Below, piece by piece: positions 17,555 through 26,717 of a stretch of DNA of 52,301 nucleotides. Source of the DNA: an uncultured Acetatifactor sp. (GTDB lineage Bacteria > Bacillota > Clostridia > Lachnospirales > Lachnospiraceae); assembly GCA_934436435.1 (NCBI GenBank), contig CAKSAN010000019.1, forward strand, positions 1-52,301, read 5' to 3'. Position 1 is the first letter of the stretch. Each line of letters begins with the position of its first letter. The notes under the pieces were generated by a model. It saw only the letters and a list, made by a program, of their open reading frames with translations. It did not search any database and had not been told where the DNA came from. A program made the position numbers and the translations under genes.

Positions 17555-18079
17555 ATGCCATTGATCGTATTGGACGCGGGCCACGGTGGGGCGAACCCCG
17601 GCGCCACATATAATGGAAGAAAGGAAAGTGAGGATGTCCTGGCACTGACGTTAGCGGTGGGAGGAATTTTGGAGGAAAACGGAGTGGACGTGTATTATAC
17701 CCGGACCACGGATGTTTACGAGTCCCCTTACCAGAAAGCACAGGAGGGAAACGAGGTCGGTGGGGATTATTTCGTCTCGATCCATCGCAATTCCAGTCCT
17801 TATCCGAACCAGTACAGCGGTGTGGAGAGTCTGGTCTATAACCGTTACGGGGCGGCTGCCAGGATGGCATACAACATTAATGCCAGACTGGAACAGGTGG
17901 GATTCGTGAATCTGGGGGTGAACGAGAGACCGAATCTGGTAGTGTTGAACAGTACGAATATGCCGGCGGTGCTGGTGGAAGTGGGATTTATCAATACGGA
18001 TGCGGACAACGAGATCTTTGATACCCGTTTTGATGAGATCGCACAGGCCATTGCCGACGGAATTCTGGAGAGTATATGA
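17555..18079 (+). CDS. N-acetylmuramoyl-L-alanine amidase (Amidase_3)
   Basis: The 174-aa zinc amidase removes the stem peptide from muramic acid in peptidoglycan. The catalytic domain starts at once: IVLDAGHGGANPG with zinc ligand H9, KESEDV with the second ligand E, SIHRNS with the third ligand H, and the catalytic E in LVEVGFINTDADN. There is no signal peptide and no cell-wall-binding domain, so either it leaves through a holin-like route, as endolysins do, or it acts inside on recycled material. The start codon directly follows a terminator T-run, and its ribosome site is inside the hairpin. Expression may therefore depend on read-through or hairpin opening. Confidence 0.88.
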   Translation: MPLIVLDAGHGGANPGATYNGRKESEDVLALTLAVGGILEENGVDVYYTRTTDVYESPYQKAQEGNEVGGDYFVSIHRNSSPYPNQYSGVESLVYNRYGAAARMAYNINARLEQVGFVNLGVNERPNLVVLNSTNMPAVLVEVGFINTDADNEIFDTRFDEIAQAIADGILESI

Positions 18080-18110
18080 TTTACGTTCAGCCCACGCTGC
18101 ATTCCTAATT

Positions 18111-18152
18111 TTACCTAAACCTTACAAACATCTTACCACACTGTGATATTAT
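18111..18152 (+). promoter_or_regulatory. Pho box and -10 of the pst operon
   Basis: TTACC, TTACA and TTACC occur at 18111, 18122 and 18133, an exact 11-bp period like PhoP/PhoB boxes. TATTAT (18147-18152) serves as -10. No proper -35 exists, so activator control is expected. Confidence 0.7.
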
Positions 18153-18226
18153 GTGAATTTCCTTCATGTTAGTATGTCAATGTAATCAAGAGAAAGAAAA
18201 AAACAAACAACATGGAGGACATTATT

Positions 18227-19162
18227 ATGAGAATGAGACACAGTAAAGGATTGGCTCTGGTAGGAGCATGTATTTTATTTGCCATGAGTCTGGCAGGATG
18301 CGGCAACAGCAATACCGCAGCAGACGCAGGAAGCACTACAGCATCTTCCGCAGAAGTAAGCAGCGTAGCAGAAAGCACTGCAACAGAGAGCAGCGCAGCA
18401 GCACCCAGCGAGACCACCGCAGATCTGTCCGGCAGCATTTCCATGGTAGGAAGTACTTCTATGGAGAAGTTAGCCAACGCACTGAGCGAAGCTTTCACGG
18501 AAAAATATCCCAATGTTACCGTAACCGCTGAGTTTGTAGGATCCGGCGCAGGTATCGAGGCTGTGACCAACGGAACCGCAGATATCGGTAACTCTTCCAG
18601 AAACTTAAAGGATGACGAGAAGGCAGCAGGCGTTGTGGAAAATGTGGTAGCGATCGACGGTATCGCCGTATGCGTAGACCCTGCCAACGAAGTAACAGAT
18701 CTGACCAAAGAGCAGCTGACCAACATTTACAACGGCACAGTTACCAACTGGAAGGATGTCGGTGGTGCTGATGAACCTATCATCGTGATCGGCCGTGAGG
18801 CAGGTTCCGGTACCAGAGGCGCTTTCGAAGAGCTGGTGGATCTGGTTGACAGCTGCAAGTACGCTAACGAACTGGACAGCACCGGTGCGGTAATCGCAAA
18901 AGTAGCATCTACTCCCGGAGCTATCGGATATGCATCTCTGGATGCTCTGGATGACAGCGTGAAGGCACTTTCTCTGGAAGGTGTGGAAGCTACCGCAGAG
19001 AACATCAAGGCCGGCAACTACTTCTTAAGCAGACCTTTCGTAATGGCTACCAAGGGTGAGATCTCCGAGCAGAGCGATCTGATACAGGCATGGTTCGACT
19101 ATGTACTGGGTGACGAAGGACAGCAGGTTGCTTCCGAAGTCGGTCTGATCACTGTAAAGTAA
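18227..19162 (+). CDS. pstS: Phosphate-binding lipoprotein PstS
   Basis: The 311-aa lipoprotein (lipobox SLAGC, C25) captures phosphate outside the membrane for the PstCAB transporter. A Ser/Ala/Thr spacer is followed by the phosphate-binding fold: SISMVGSTSMEKLANAL, GSGAGIEAVTNGTADIGNSSR, IVIGREAGSGTRGAFEEL and FDYVLGDEGQQVASEVG. I chose ATG 18227, with GGAGG 8 nt upstream. First gene of the pst operon; three 11-bp Pho repeats lie about 75-115 bp before it. Confidence 0.96.
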   Translation: MRMRHSKGLALVGACILFAMSLAGCGNSNTAADAGSTTASSAEVSSVAESTATESSAAAPSETTADLSGSISMVGSTSMEKLANALSEAFTEKYPNVTVTAEFVGSGAGIEAVTNGTADIGNSSRNLKDDEKAAGVVENVVAIDGIAVCVDPANEVTDLTKEQLTNIYNGTVTNWKDVGGADEPIIVIGREAGSGTRGAFEELVDLVDSCKYANELDSTGAVIAKVASTPGAIGYASLDALDDSVKALSLEGVEATAENIKAGNYFLSRPFVMATKGEISEQSDLIQAWFDYVLGDEGQQVASEVGLITVK

Positions 19163-19192
19163 TCTCCTTAAGACAGGAAAAGGAAAAAAGCG

Positions 19193-20131
19193 ATGAATAG
19201 TGGAACACACGCTTCCGTAATGGGAAACAGAAAAAATAAAGCGGTAGTGGAAACTGTGGCACAAATAGTATTTACCATTTGTGCCTTCTTCGCCGTACTG
19301 GCGGTGGTTTCCATTACTTTATATATGATCATCAGCGGCACCCCTGCCGTCTTAAAAGTAGGTCTGGGAGAGATCCTGTTCAGTACTGAATGGATGCCGA
19401 CAGCGGCAGATCCGAAATTCGGTATTCTGTGGGTCATCCTGACTTCTATCGTCGGTACGACACTGGCCATCCTGCTGGGCGTGCCCATTGGCGTATTGAC
19501 GGCGGTATTTCTGGCAGAAGTGGCACCGAAGCCTCTGGCTGCCATTGTAAAGCCTGCGGTGGAACTGCTGGCAGGCATCCCCTCCGTTATTTACGGATTG
19601 TTGGGAATCTACTTACTGAATCCTCTCATGTATAAATTAGAACGATTGATCTTCAAAGGATCCACGACCCACCAGTTCACCGGCGGTGCAAACCTGCTGT
19701 CTGCGGTGATCGTACTGGCGATCATGATCCTGCCCACCGTGATCAATATCAGCGAGACTTCCATCCGGGCGGTTCCGGCAGGAATCAAATCCTCCTCTCT
19801 GGCACTGGGAGCTTCCCATGTGCAGACCATTTTCCGGTCCATCCTTCCGGCAGCAAAATCCGGTATCGTGACCGCAATCGTTCTGGGAGTGGGACGAGCC
19901 ATTGGTGAAGCCATGGCCATCACTCTGGTGTCCGGCAGCAGCGTGAATATGCCGTTGCCCTTTAATTCCGTACGATTCCTGACCACAGCCATCGTCAGCG
20001 AGATGGGCTATTCCTCCGGACTGCACAGACAGGTGCTGTTCACCATCGGACTGGTGTTGTTTGTCTTTATTATGATCATTAATATCATACTGAACAAAAT
20101 ATTGAAAAAGGGGGCGGACGACAATGAATAA
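19193..20131 (+). CDS. pstC: Phosphate ABC transporter permease PstC
   Basis: The 312-aa membrane protein forms half of the phosphate channel. It has about six membrane helices and the permease motif around ALGASHVQTIFRSILPAAKSGIVTAIVLGVGRAIGEAMAI-like sequence (residues about 200-245) that docks on PstB. AGGA lies about 9 nt before the ATG. It follows pstS by 30 nt and overlaps pstA by 8 nt. Confidence 0.95.
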   Translation: MNSGTHASVMGNRKNKAVVETVAQIVFTICAFFAVLAVVSITLYMIISGTPAVLKVGLGEILFSTEWMPTAADPKFGILWVILTSIVGTTLAILLGVPIGVLTAVFLAEVAPKPLAAIVKPAVELLAGIPSVIYGLLGIYLLNPLMYKLERLIFKGSTTHQFTGGANLLSAVIVLAIMILPTVINISETSIRAVPAGIKSSSLALGASHVQTIFRSILPAAKSGIVTAIVLGVGRAIGEAMAITLVSGSSVNMPLPFNSVRFLTTAIVSEMGYSSGLHRQVLFTIGLVLFVFIMIINIILNKILKKGADDNE

Positions 20132-21011
20132 GGATACCTTATATGTAAAAAGAAAACGCCCCACAGATATGCTTTTATTACTGGCAATCTACGTTTCCGC
20201 CACTCTGGCAGTGGCACTTTTGCTGGGAATCATCCTGTATGTATTCGTGAAGGGAATCCGCACCGTGAACTGGGCATTCCTGACTACGGTGACCAGTGCG
20301 AGAAAGCAGACCACCGGTATCGCAGGCAATTTGTTGAACACACTGTACATTATTGTGATCACCCTGCTGATCGCTACACCCATCGGCGTGGGAAGCGCCA
20401 TTTATCTGAATGAATATGCGAAGCCCGGGAAACTGGTCTCCCTGATCGAATTCACCACGGAGACACTGGCAGGTATTCCTTCTATCATCTTCGGTCTGTT
20501 CGGTATGATTTTCTTCGGAGAGACTTTAGGATTCGGCTATTCGCTGCTTACGGGTTCCTTTACCCTGACGCTGATGGTACTGCCACTGATCACAAGGAAT
20601 ACACAGGAAGCGCTGCGTACGGTTCCGGACAGCTACCGTACCGGAGCACTGGGAATGGGATCCACGAAATGGCATATGATCCGTACGATTCTGTTACCGT
20701 CCTCCATGCCCGGTATCGTCACCGGTATCATTCTGGCACTGGGACGTATCGTGGGAGAATCTGCGGCACTTTTGTTCACCGCGGGAAGCGACTACAAGTT
20801 GCCGAAGTTCACCGGAGCTTTCGGGGATAACCTGGCGAAGCTGGCCCACAAGGCACTGGAGTCCGGCGGTACTCTTACCATTGAACTGTATTTACAGATG
20901 CAGAAGGGACAGTATGACAACGCCTTCGGTATCGGCTGTGTTCTGATCATTATCGTATTGATCCTGAACCTTCTGACCAAGCTGGCAGCGAACAAGCTAA
21001 GACGAGAGTAA
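20124..21011 (+). CDS. pstA: Phosphate ABC transporter permease PstA
   Basis: The 295-aa second permease has membrane helices throughout and the docking loop GALGMGSTKWHMIRTILLP, then GIILALGRIVGESAALLFTAG. The start overlaps the end of pstC by 8 nt, with GGGGGCGG upstream inside pstC, so translation is coupled. pstB follows after 27 nt. Confidence 0.95.
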   Translation: MNKDTLYVKRKRPTDMLLLLAIYVSATLAVALLLGIILYVFVKGIRTVNWAFLTTVTSARKQTTGIAGNLLNTLYIIVITLLIATPIGVGSAIYLNEYAKPGKLVSLIEFTTETLAGIPSIIFGLFGMIFFGETLGFGYSLLTGSFTLTLMVLPLITRNTQEALRTVPDSYRTGALGMGSTKWHMIRTILLPSSMPGIVTGIILALGRIVGESAALLFTAGSDYKLPKFTGAFGDNLAKLAHKALESGGTLTIELYLQMQKGQYDNAFGIGCVLIIIVLILNLLTKLAANKLRRE

Positions 21012-21038
21012 GAGAAATCATAATAAGGAGATACACCT

Positions 21039-21797
21039 ATGGCTAACAGTAAAATATCCGTGGAAAACTTAAATCTCCATTACGGGGAGAACCACGCACT
21101 GAAAGATGTAAATATGGAAATTGCCGAGCATGCCATTACCGCATTTATCGGCCCCAGCGGCTGCGGAAAATCCACGTTTCTGCGCTGCCTGAACCGGATG
21201 AATGACCTGGTGGACGGATGCAGAGTCGAAGGAAAAGTAATTCTGGACGGAGAGGACATTTACGATAAGCGGGTGGATACCACACTGCTTCGCAAAAAGG
21301 TGGGTATGGTATTCCAGCAGCCCAATCCTTTCCCCATGTCCATCTATGACAACATTGCTTACGGTCCCAGACTGCACGGCATCAAGAATAAAAAGGAACT
21401 GGACGAGATCGTGGAGCGCTCTTTGCAGGGAGCCGCCATCTTCGAAGAGGTGAAGGACCGACTGCACAAATCCGCACTGGGACTGTCCGGTGGACAGCAG
21501 CAGAGACTGTGTATCGCCAGAGCGCTGGCGGTATCCCCCGAAGTGCTGTTGATGGACGAACCCACGTCGGCACTGGACCCGATCTCCACCCTGAAGATCG
21601 AGGAACTGATGGAGACACTGAAGAAAAAATATACCGTGGTCATCGTAACCCACAATATGCAGCAGGCAGCCCGTGTGTCGGATGATACCGCATTTTTCCT
21701 GGTGGGAGAAGTCATAGAGAAGAATGCGACATCCGAGATTTTCGCAAGACCCCAGGACAAACGGACAGAAGATTACATCACCGGACGGTTTGGATGA
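21039..21797 (+). CDS. pstB: Phosphate ABC transporter ATP-binding protein PstB
   Basis: The 252-aa ATPase powers phosphate uptake. It shows Walker A (GPSGCGKST, about 33-41), Q-loop (VFQQPNPFP), signature [15 protein letters not shown], Walker B ([13 protein letters not shown]) and the H-loop (VTHNMQQA). Length and order are standard. AAGGAG is 9 nt before the ATG. phoU follows after 30 nt. Confidence 0.97.
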   Translation: MANSKISVENLNLHYGENHALKDVNMEIAEHAITAFIGPSGCGKSTFLRCLNRMNDLVDGCRVEGKVILDGEDIYDKRVDTTLLRKKVGMVFQQPNPFPMSIYDNIAYGPRLHGIKNKKELDEIVERSLQGAAIFEEVKDRLHKSALGLSGGQQQRLCIARALAVSPEVLLMDEPTSALDPISTLKIEELMETLKKKYTVVIVTHNMQQAARVSDDTAFFLVGEVIEKNATSEIFARPQDKRTEDYITGRFG

Positions 21798-21827
21798 TTT
21801 TGGATGAGAAGATAGGAGGAATGGGAG

Positions 21828-22493
21828 ATGTCACCCAGAGTTTTATTTGAACAGGAACTGGAACTTTTGAAAAACAAAGTCACCGAGATGGGAGAACATG
21901 CGGAGATCAGCTATGACCGCATGGTATACGGGATTCGTGAGAACAAAGAGGATGTCCTGAAGGCACTGCTGGACACAGATCATAAGATGGTGGATATGCA
22001 GCGCAGCATTGAGGCCATGTGTCTGACATTGCTGACCAGACAGCAGCCGGTGGCAAAAGATATGCGTCTGGTGACCGCAGCACTGAAGGTCGTAACGGAC
22101 ATCGAGCGGATCGGAGATCATGTGGCGGATATCGTAGAGTTGTATCTGCGCATGGGAAATATGAATGCCGACGGAAAATATGAAAAGCTGCTCTTAGAAA
22201 TGATGGAGGAAGCCAAGGATATGATCCACAATTCCGTGGAAGCCTTCGTGGAGGGTGAGGAGACCAACGCCAGAAACGTCGTGGAGCATGACGACGTGGT
22301 GGATGATCTCTTTAATAACATGAAGGAAGAGATGATGCAGGCCATCCGGGAACAGAATCTGGACGCCGACCGTGTGGTGGATTATCTGATGATGGCAAAG
22401 TATCTGGAAAAGGTGGGCGACCATGCGGTAAATATTGCGGAGTGGGCAATCTTCCGCATGACCGGAGACATGGAAGGAGTGAAATTATACTAG
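21828..22493 (+). CDS. phoU: Phosphate signalling protein PhoU
   Basis: The 221-aa all-helical protein has two PhoU repeats, each with the metal-cluster motif: TDIERIGDHVADI in the first half and YLEKVGDHAVNIAEW in the second. PhoU links the Pst transporter to the PhoR kinase and limits phosphate uptake. AGGAGG is about 8-9 nt before the ATG. Last gene of the pst operon. A structured 150-bp repeat follows. Confidence 0.95.
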   Translation: MSPRVLFEQELELLKNKVTEMGEHAEISYDRMVYGIRENKEDVLKALLDTDHKMVDMQRSIEAMCLTLLTRQQPVAKDMRLVTAALKVVTDIERIGDHVADIVELYLRMGNMNADGKYEKLLLEMMEEAKDMIHNSVEAFVEGEETNARNVVEHDDVVDDLFNNMKEEMMQAIREQNLDADRVVDYLMMAKYLEKVGDHAVNIAEWAIFRMTGDMEGVKLY

Positions 22494-22502
22494 GATCCTT
22501 GT

Positions 22503-22653
22503 AACTATGCAGAGCCCCAATTCGCAAAATCGCCTCTGCGAGGCTTTCCTTTTGCTCATTGAGGCTTGCTCGCCAAATACAGCTTAACCACTGTTCATAC
22601 GAATACAAGTATTCGATGATCAGCGGTCAATCTGTATTTTTCTCTGCATAGTT
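22503..22653. repeat. Nested inverted repeat element
   Basis: Outer arms AACTATGCAGAG (22503-22514) and CTCTGCATAGTT (22642-22653) are perfect. Inside, AAATACAG/CTGTATTT (22575-22582 with 22632-22639) and GAATAC/GTATTC nest in turn. The outer arm is a variant of AACTATTCAGAGCC, found also at 12058 and 32091. It codes for nothing. Confidence 0.6.
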
Positions 22654-22657
22654 GCAA

Positions 22658-22754
22658 TTTTACATAGATTTTACATTCGGTGATATTGCATTTTACATAG
22701 GCACGTTAGAGTAAAGAAGGAAACCGAAAATGTAAAAAACACCTATGTAAAATG
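22658..22754 (+). promoter_or_regulatory. Pho-box array and leader hairpin of the Na/Pi gene
   Basis: TTTTACA occurs at 22658, 22669 and 22691, all on one 11-bp grid. CATTTTACATAGG (22689-22701) is mirrored by CCTATGTAAAATG (22742-22754), a perfect 13-bp inverted repeat ending just before the ribosome site. This suggests PhoB control plus a leader hairpin. Confidence 0.55.
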
Positions 22755-22767
22755 AGAGGATTTGAGT

Positions 22768-24588
22768 ATGAGCTTTTTTGATTTACTGAAGATGGTAGGA
22801 GGACTTGCACTGTTCCTGTATGGAATGAACCTGTTGGGAGATGGATTGTCAAGGGCTTCCGGCGGACGCCTGGAGCGTATTCTGGAGAAACTGACCAGCA
22901 ACCCGATCAAAGCGGTGTTGGTGGGTGCGGCGGTCACCGGCGTGATCCAGTCCTCCTCCGCTACCACGGTTATGGTAGTCGGTTTTGTGAATTCCGGTAT
23001 TATGAGTCTGAAACAGGCGGTGGGTATCATCATGGGTGCCAACATCGGTACTACGGTGACCTCCTGGATCTTAAGTCTGGCGGGCATTGAGAGCGATGCT
23101 TTCTGGATCCGCATGCTCAAACCCAGCTCCTTTTCACCGATCCTTGCGATTGTGGGCGTGGGCATTTTACTTTTTTCCCATAAAGACAAATTAAAAAATG
23201 CAGCAACCATTCTGGTGGGATTTGCTATTTTAATGTTCGGTATGGACACTATGAGCGCAGCGGTGTCGCCCCTTGCAGATGTGCCGGAATTTACCGATCT
23301 GCTGATCAAATTCCAGAATCCTTTGTTCGGTGTTCTGGCAGGCCTGATCCTGACGGCGGTGATCCAGTCTTCTTCCGCTTCCGTAGGTATCTTACAGGCA
23401 CTGTGTATGACAGGAGCTGTCAGCTTCGGTGCGGCAGTTCCCATCATCATGGGACAGAACATTGGTACCTGCGTTACGGCCATTATTTCCGGTATCGGTG
23501 CTTCCCGCAATGCAAAGCGTGCGGCTCTGATCCATCTGTATTTTAATATTATCGGAACGATTCTGTTCCTTGGCATATTTTATACCGTCAATGCCATTCA
23601 TCCCTTTGCTTTTCTGGGAGAAGTGGCAACACCTTTCGGCATTGCAGTGGTTCACAGCTGCTTTAATGTTGCGGCAACCCTGGTATTGCTTCCTTTCTCT
23701 AACGGGCTGGTGAAACTGGCCTGCCTGACATTACCTGCCCATGAGGATACCAGGGAAATGTCCGAGACCGATAAGACCCTTAGCTTACTGGATGTTCGTT
23801 TCCTGGAGAAGCCGGCTTATGCGGTGGAGCAGAGCAGACAGGTAGCGGCTGTTATGGCGGATAAGTCCAGAGAAGCCATGGATCTGGCCATGGAACTGTT
23901 GCAGAATTATGACGCGGCGAAAGCGGAACAGGTAGCACAGATGGAGACGGATGTGGATCGTTTTGAGGATGAACTGGGAACCTATCTGGTGAAATTAAGT
24001 TCCAAACAACTGTCAAATAAGGACAGTGAGACTTTGAATACCATTCTGCACTGTATCGGTGATTTTGAACGGATTTCCGATCATGCCCGCAATATCAAAG
24101 AAGCAGCACAGGAGATGCATGACAAACAACTGGTATTCTCCGATAAGGCGCAGGGAGAACTGAAGGTATTCGAGAGAGCGGTACATGATGTGCTGGATAT
24201 TACTATGAACAGCTTTATAGGCGGAGATCTGAATCTGGCAAGACAGGTGGAGCCCTTGGAGGAAGTGATCGACGGATTGAGTCTGGATGTGAAGCAGCGT
24301 CATGTGCGGAGACTCCGCAAGGGAAAATGTACTATCGAACTGGGATTCATCTTATCCGACATCATTACGAATTTTGAACGTGTCAGTGATCATTGTTCCA
24401 ATATTGCGGTCTGTCTGGTGCAGGTCAATGAGGATGAGTTCGATACCCATGCATATCTGGATGAACTGCGTCAGGAAGACAACATGGATTTCCAGGGCAA
24501 GGTAATGGCCTGCCGAGAGAAATATCAGCTGCCGCCCACGAAACAGGACCGCCTTGCGGAAAAGAATGCGAAATTACTTGCGGAGTAA
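22768..24588 (+). CDS. Na/Pi cotransporter family protein with PhoU-like domain
   Basis: The 606-aa protein is a sodium:phosphate cotransporter of the NptA/YjbB type. The first 320 residues hold two inverted membrane repeats with the family motif QSSSATTVMVVGFVNSG and its copy QSSSASVGILQALC. The C-terminal half (about 350-560) is a cytoplasmic PhoU-like helical domain with DFERISDHARNIKEA and NFERVSDHCSNIAV. GAGAGGA lies 7 nt before ATG 22768; a TTG two codons earlier is less likely. The Pho-box array upstream and the pst genes and PhoB/PhoR pair around it place it in the phosphate regulon. Confidence 0.92.
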   Translation: MSFFDLLKMVGGLALFLYGMNLLGDGLSRASGGRLERILEKLTSNPIKAVLVGAAVTGVIQSSSATTVMVVGFVNSGIMSLKQAVGIIMGANIGTTVTSWILSLAGIESDAFWIRMLKPSSFSPILAIVGVGILLFSHKDKLKNAATILVGFAILMFGMDTMSAAVSPLADVPEFTDLLIKFQNPLFGVLAGLILTAVIQSSSASVGILQALCMTGAVSFGAAVPIIMGQNIGTCVTAIISGIGASRNAKRAALIHLYFNIIGTILFLGIFYTVNAIHPFAFLGEVATPFGIAVVHSCFNVAATLVLLPFSNGLVKLACLTLPAHEDTREMSETDKTLSLLDVRFLEKPAYAVEQSRQVAAVMADKSREAMDLAMELLQNYDAAKAEQVAQMETDVDRFEDELGTYLVKLSSKQLSNKDSETLNTILHCIGDFERISDHARNIKEAAQEMHDKQLVFSDKAQGELKVFERAVHDVLDITMNSFIGGDLNLARQVEPLEEVIDGLSLDVKQRHVRRLRKGKCTIELGFILSDIITNFERVSDHCSNIAVCLVQVNEDEFDTHAYLDELRQEDNMDFQGKVMACREKYQLPPTKQDRLAEKNAKLLAE

Positions 24589-24645
24589 AGAGTTACAGAG
24601 GTATAGTTATAAAGAGGAAGCACAGACAGAGAGGAGTGCTGTGAG

Positions 24646-25332
24646 ATGGCTTTGATCTATGTAGTGGAAGACGATAAAAATATTCAGGAGATTGAGACCT
24701 TTGCTCTGACCAATGTGGGATATGAGGTAAAAGGTTTTGATTCCGCCACGGATTTCTATGAGGCGCTGAACGAAACCACACCGGATCTGATCCTGTTAGA
24801 CATCATGCTGCCGGATGAGGATGGACTGAGTATTGTGAAAAAGCTGCGTACCAGACAGGATACGGTGCCGGTGCCGGTGATCATGGTTACGGCGAAGACT
24901 ACGGAGATCGACAAGGTCAAGGGACTGGATCTGGGGGCCGACGATTATATCACGAAGCCCTTCGGTGTCATGGAACTGATCTCCCGGGTAAAAGCAATGC
25001 TGCGGAGAAGCCAGAAGAGCCAGGAGAAGGATAAGGTACTGCGACTGGGCAATATTGTGCTGGACAGAGAAAAACATTCCGTGATGGTAGGCAAGGAGCC
25101 GGTGGAACTGACCTATAAGGAGTATGAATTGTTAAAGCTTCTGATGACCAATGTCGGCATCGTGACCACCAGAGAACTGATTCTGGACCGCGTCTGGGGA
25201 ATTGATTTCGAAGGAGAATCCAGAACTCTGGATATGCACATCAAGACGTTGCGACAGAAGCTGAAGGAAGAAGGCAGTCTGATTAAGACCGTCCGTAATG
25301 TGGGATATATTATGAACGGTGAGAGAGCGTAA
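24646..25332 (+). CDS. PhoB-like response regulator
   Basis: The 228-aa OmpR-family regulator has a receiver (1-120) with E8/D9/D10, phosphoacceptor D52 (LILLDIMLPDEDG) and K in ITKPFGVMEL, then a winged helix ending RNVGYIMN. GAGGAG is 9 nt before the ATG. It lies between the Na/Pi transporter gene and a kinase gene and is the obvious candidate to bind the 11-bp repeats at 18111 and 22658. Called PhoB-like from context. Confidence 0.88.
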   Translation: MALIYVVEDDKNIQEIETFALTNVGYEVKGFDSATDFYEALNETTPDLILLDIMLPDEDGLSIVKKLRTRQDTVPVPVIMVTAKTTEIDKVKGLDLGADDYITKPFGVMELISRVKAMLRRSQKSQEKDKVLRLGNIVLDREKHSVMVGKEPVELTYKEYELLKLLMTNVGIVTTRELILDRVWGIDFEGESRTLDMHIKTLRQKLKEEGSLIKTVRNVGYIMNGERA

Positions 25333-25338
25333 CCAAAG

Positions 25339-26649
25339 ATGAAGAAAAAGATAAACAAAATGATGGTTCTCATTGCCACGGTGACCATCCTGTTGACCAT
25401 GGTGCTGATCACGGTGGTGTATTATGATCTGTTCCGCAGACAGGTACTGGAGGATCTGAAAAGCTATGGTTCTCTGTTAAAAAGCTGTTCTTCGGTAGAA
25501 GAGATCGAGGAAAACGGAGTCCCGGTAGAATCAGATCTGCGATTGACACTGATTAGCAGTGACGGACAGGTATTATATGATAATGAGGCGGATTCTGTGG
25601 CTATGGGAAATCATTCCTCCCGTCCGGAGATTCAGGAGGCCATGCGGGATGGAGAGGGCGAAGCGGTCCGTAATTCCGAGACGCTTTCCCGATCCACTTT
25701 TTATTATGCAATCCGCCTGCAGGACGGCAGTATCTTACGTCTGTCCAAGGATGCCAGAAGCATTTACAGTATCTTCAGTCAGGCGTTGCCGATGATGGTG
25801 GGAATCTTCCTATTGCTGCTGGTGCTGTGTCTGGCGGCGGCCAGAGTGTTGACCGCGAAGCTGGTGGCGCCCATCGAGAAGCTGGCGCGGAATATCGACG
25901 AATGTACGGAGATGCAGACCTATGAGGAACTGACTCCGTTTATGACCATGATCCGTAAGCAGCATGAGGACATTATGAAAAATGCCAGAATGCGACAGGA
26001 ATTCAGTGCCAATGTGTCCCACGAGTTAAAGACTCCGCTCACGTCCATTTCCGGTTATGCGGAGCTGATCGAGACCGGAATGGCTTCCGAGCAGGATACG
26101 GTGCGTTTTGCCCATGGGATCCACAACAGTGCCAACCGGTTACTTACGTTGATCAATGATATTATCCGGCTGTCGGAGCTGGACGGAACGGAAGAGGAAG
26201 CGGATACGGAGCAGTTAAATCTCCATGAGATGGCGGGAAACTGCGTGGAAATGCTTTCCATGAGCGCAAAGAAGCATGATGTGACCATAGCACTGACCGG
26301 TACGGAATGTTATGTGACGGCCAATCGGCAGATGATGGAAGAACTGTTATACAATCTGTGCGATAATGCGATCCGGTATAATAATCCGGGAGGAAGCGTG
26401 AATGTGCAGACCTATTCCAGAGAGGGACACACCTATCTGGTGGTAAAAGACACCGGCATCGGCATTTCCAAGGAGCATCAGGAGAGAATCTTCGAGCGCT
26501 TCTACCGCGTGGACAAGAGCCGTTCCAAATCCACCGGCGGCACCGGCCTAGGCCTTGCCATCGTAAAACACATCATCGCCAAGAGCCACGCCGAACTGGA
26601 ACTGGAAAGCGAACCCGGAAAGGGAACGACGATACGGGTGGTTTTCTGA
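25339..26649 (+). CDS. PhoR-like sensor histidine kinase
   Basis: The 436-aa kinase has two membrane helices (about 10-30 and 150-172) bracketing a 120-residue outer sensor with a PAS-like RLTLISSDGQVLYDNEA stretch. A HAMP-like linker, phosphoacceptor H228 (NVSHELKTPLTSISGYAE) and an ATPase domain (NLCDNAIRYN; DTGIGIS; GGTGLGLAIVKHI) follow. It starts 6 nt after the regulator's stop. The layout is that of PhoR, which works with PstSCAB-PhoU to sense phosphate. The adjoining phosphate genes support this. Confidence 0.88.
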   Translation: MKKKINKMMVLIATVTILLTMVLITVVYYDLFRRQVLEDLKSYGSLLKSCSSVEEIEENGVPVESDLRLTLISSDGQVLYDNEADSVAMGNHSSRPEIQEAMRDGEGEAVRNSETLSRSTFYYAIRLQDGSILRLSKDARSIYSIFSQALPMMVGIFLLLLVLCLAAARVLTAKLVAPIEKLARNIDECTEMQTYEELTPFMTMIRKQHEDIMKNARMRQEFSANVSHELKTPLTSISGYAELIETGMASEQDTVRFAHGIHNSANRLLTLINDIIRLSELDGTEEEADTEQLNLHEMAGNCVEMLSMSAKKHDVTIALTGTECYVTANRQMMEELLYNLCDNAIRYNNPGGSVNVQTYSREGHTYLVVKDTGIGISKEHQERIFERFYRVDKSRSKSTGGTGLGLAIVKHIIAKSHAELELESEPGKGTTIRVVF

Positions 26650-26682
26650 AGCTGATCATTTTGGAAAAATTAAAATTGTATA

Positions 26683-26711
26683 TTGACAGAAAAAATGATG
26701 AAAGATATACT
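26683..26711 (+). promoter_or_regulatory. Promoter of the type III antitoxin-toxin operon
   Basis: A perfect TTGACA (26683-26688) and TATACT (26706-26711) are 17 bp apart, one of the strongest promoters in the window. This fits the need for a large excess of antitoxin RNA. Confidence 0.8.
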
Positions 26712-26717
26712 TTAGGC

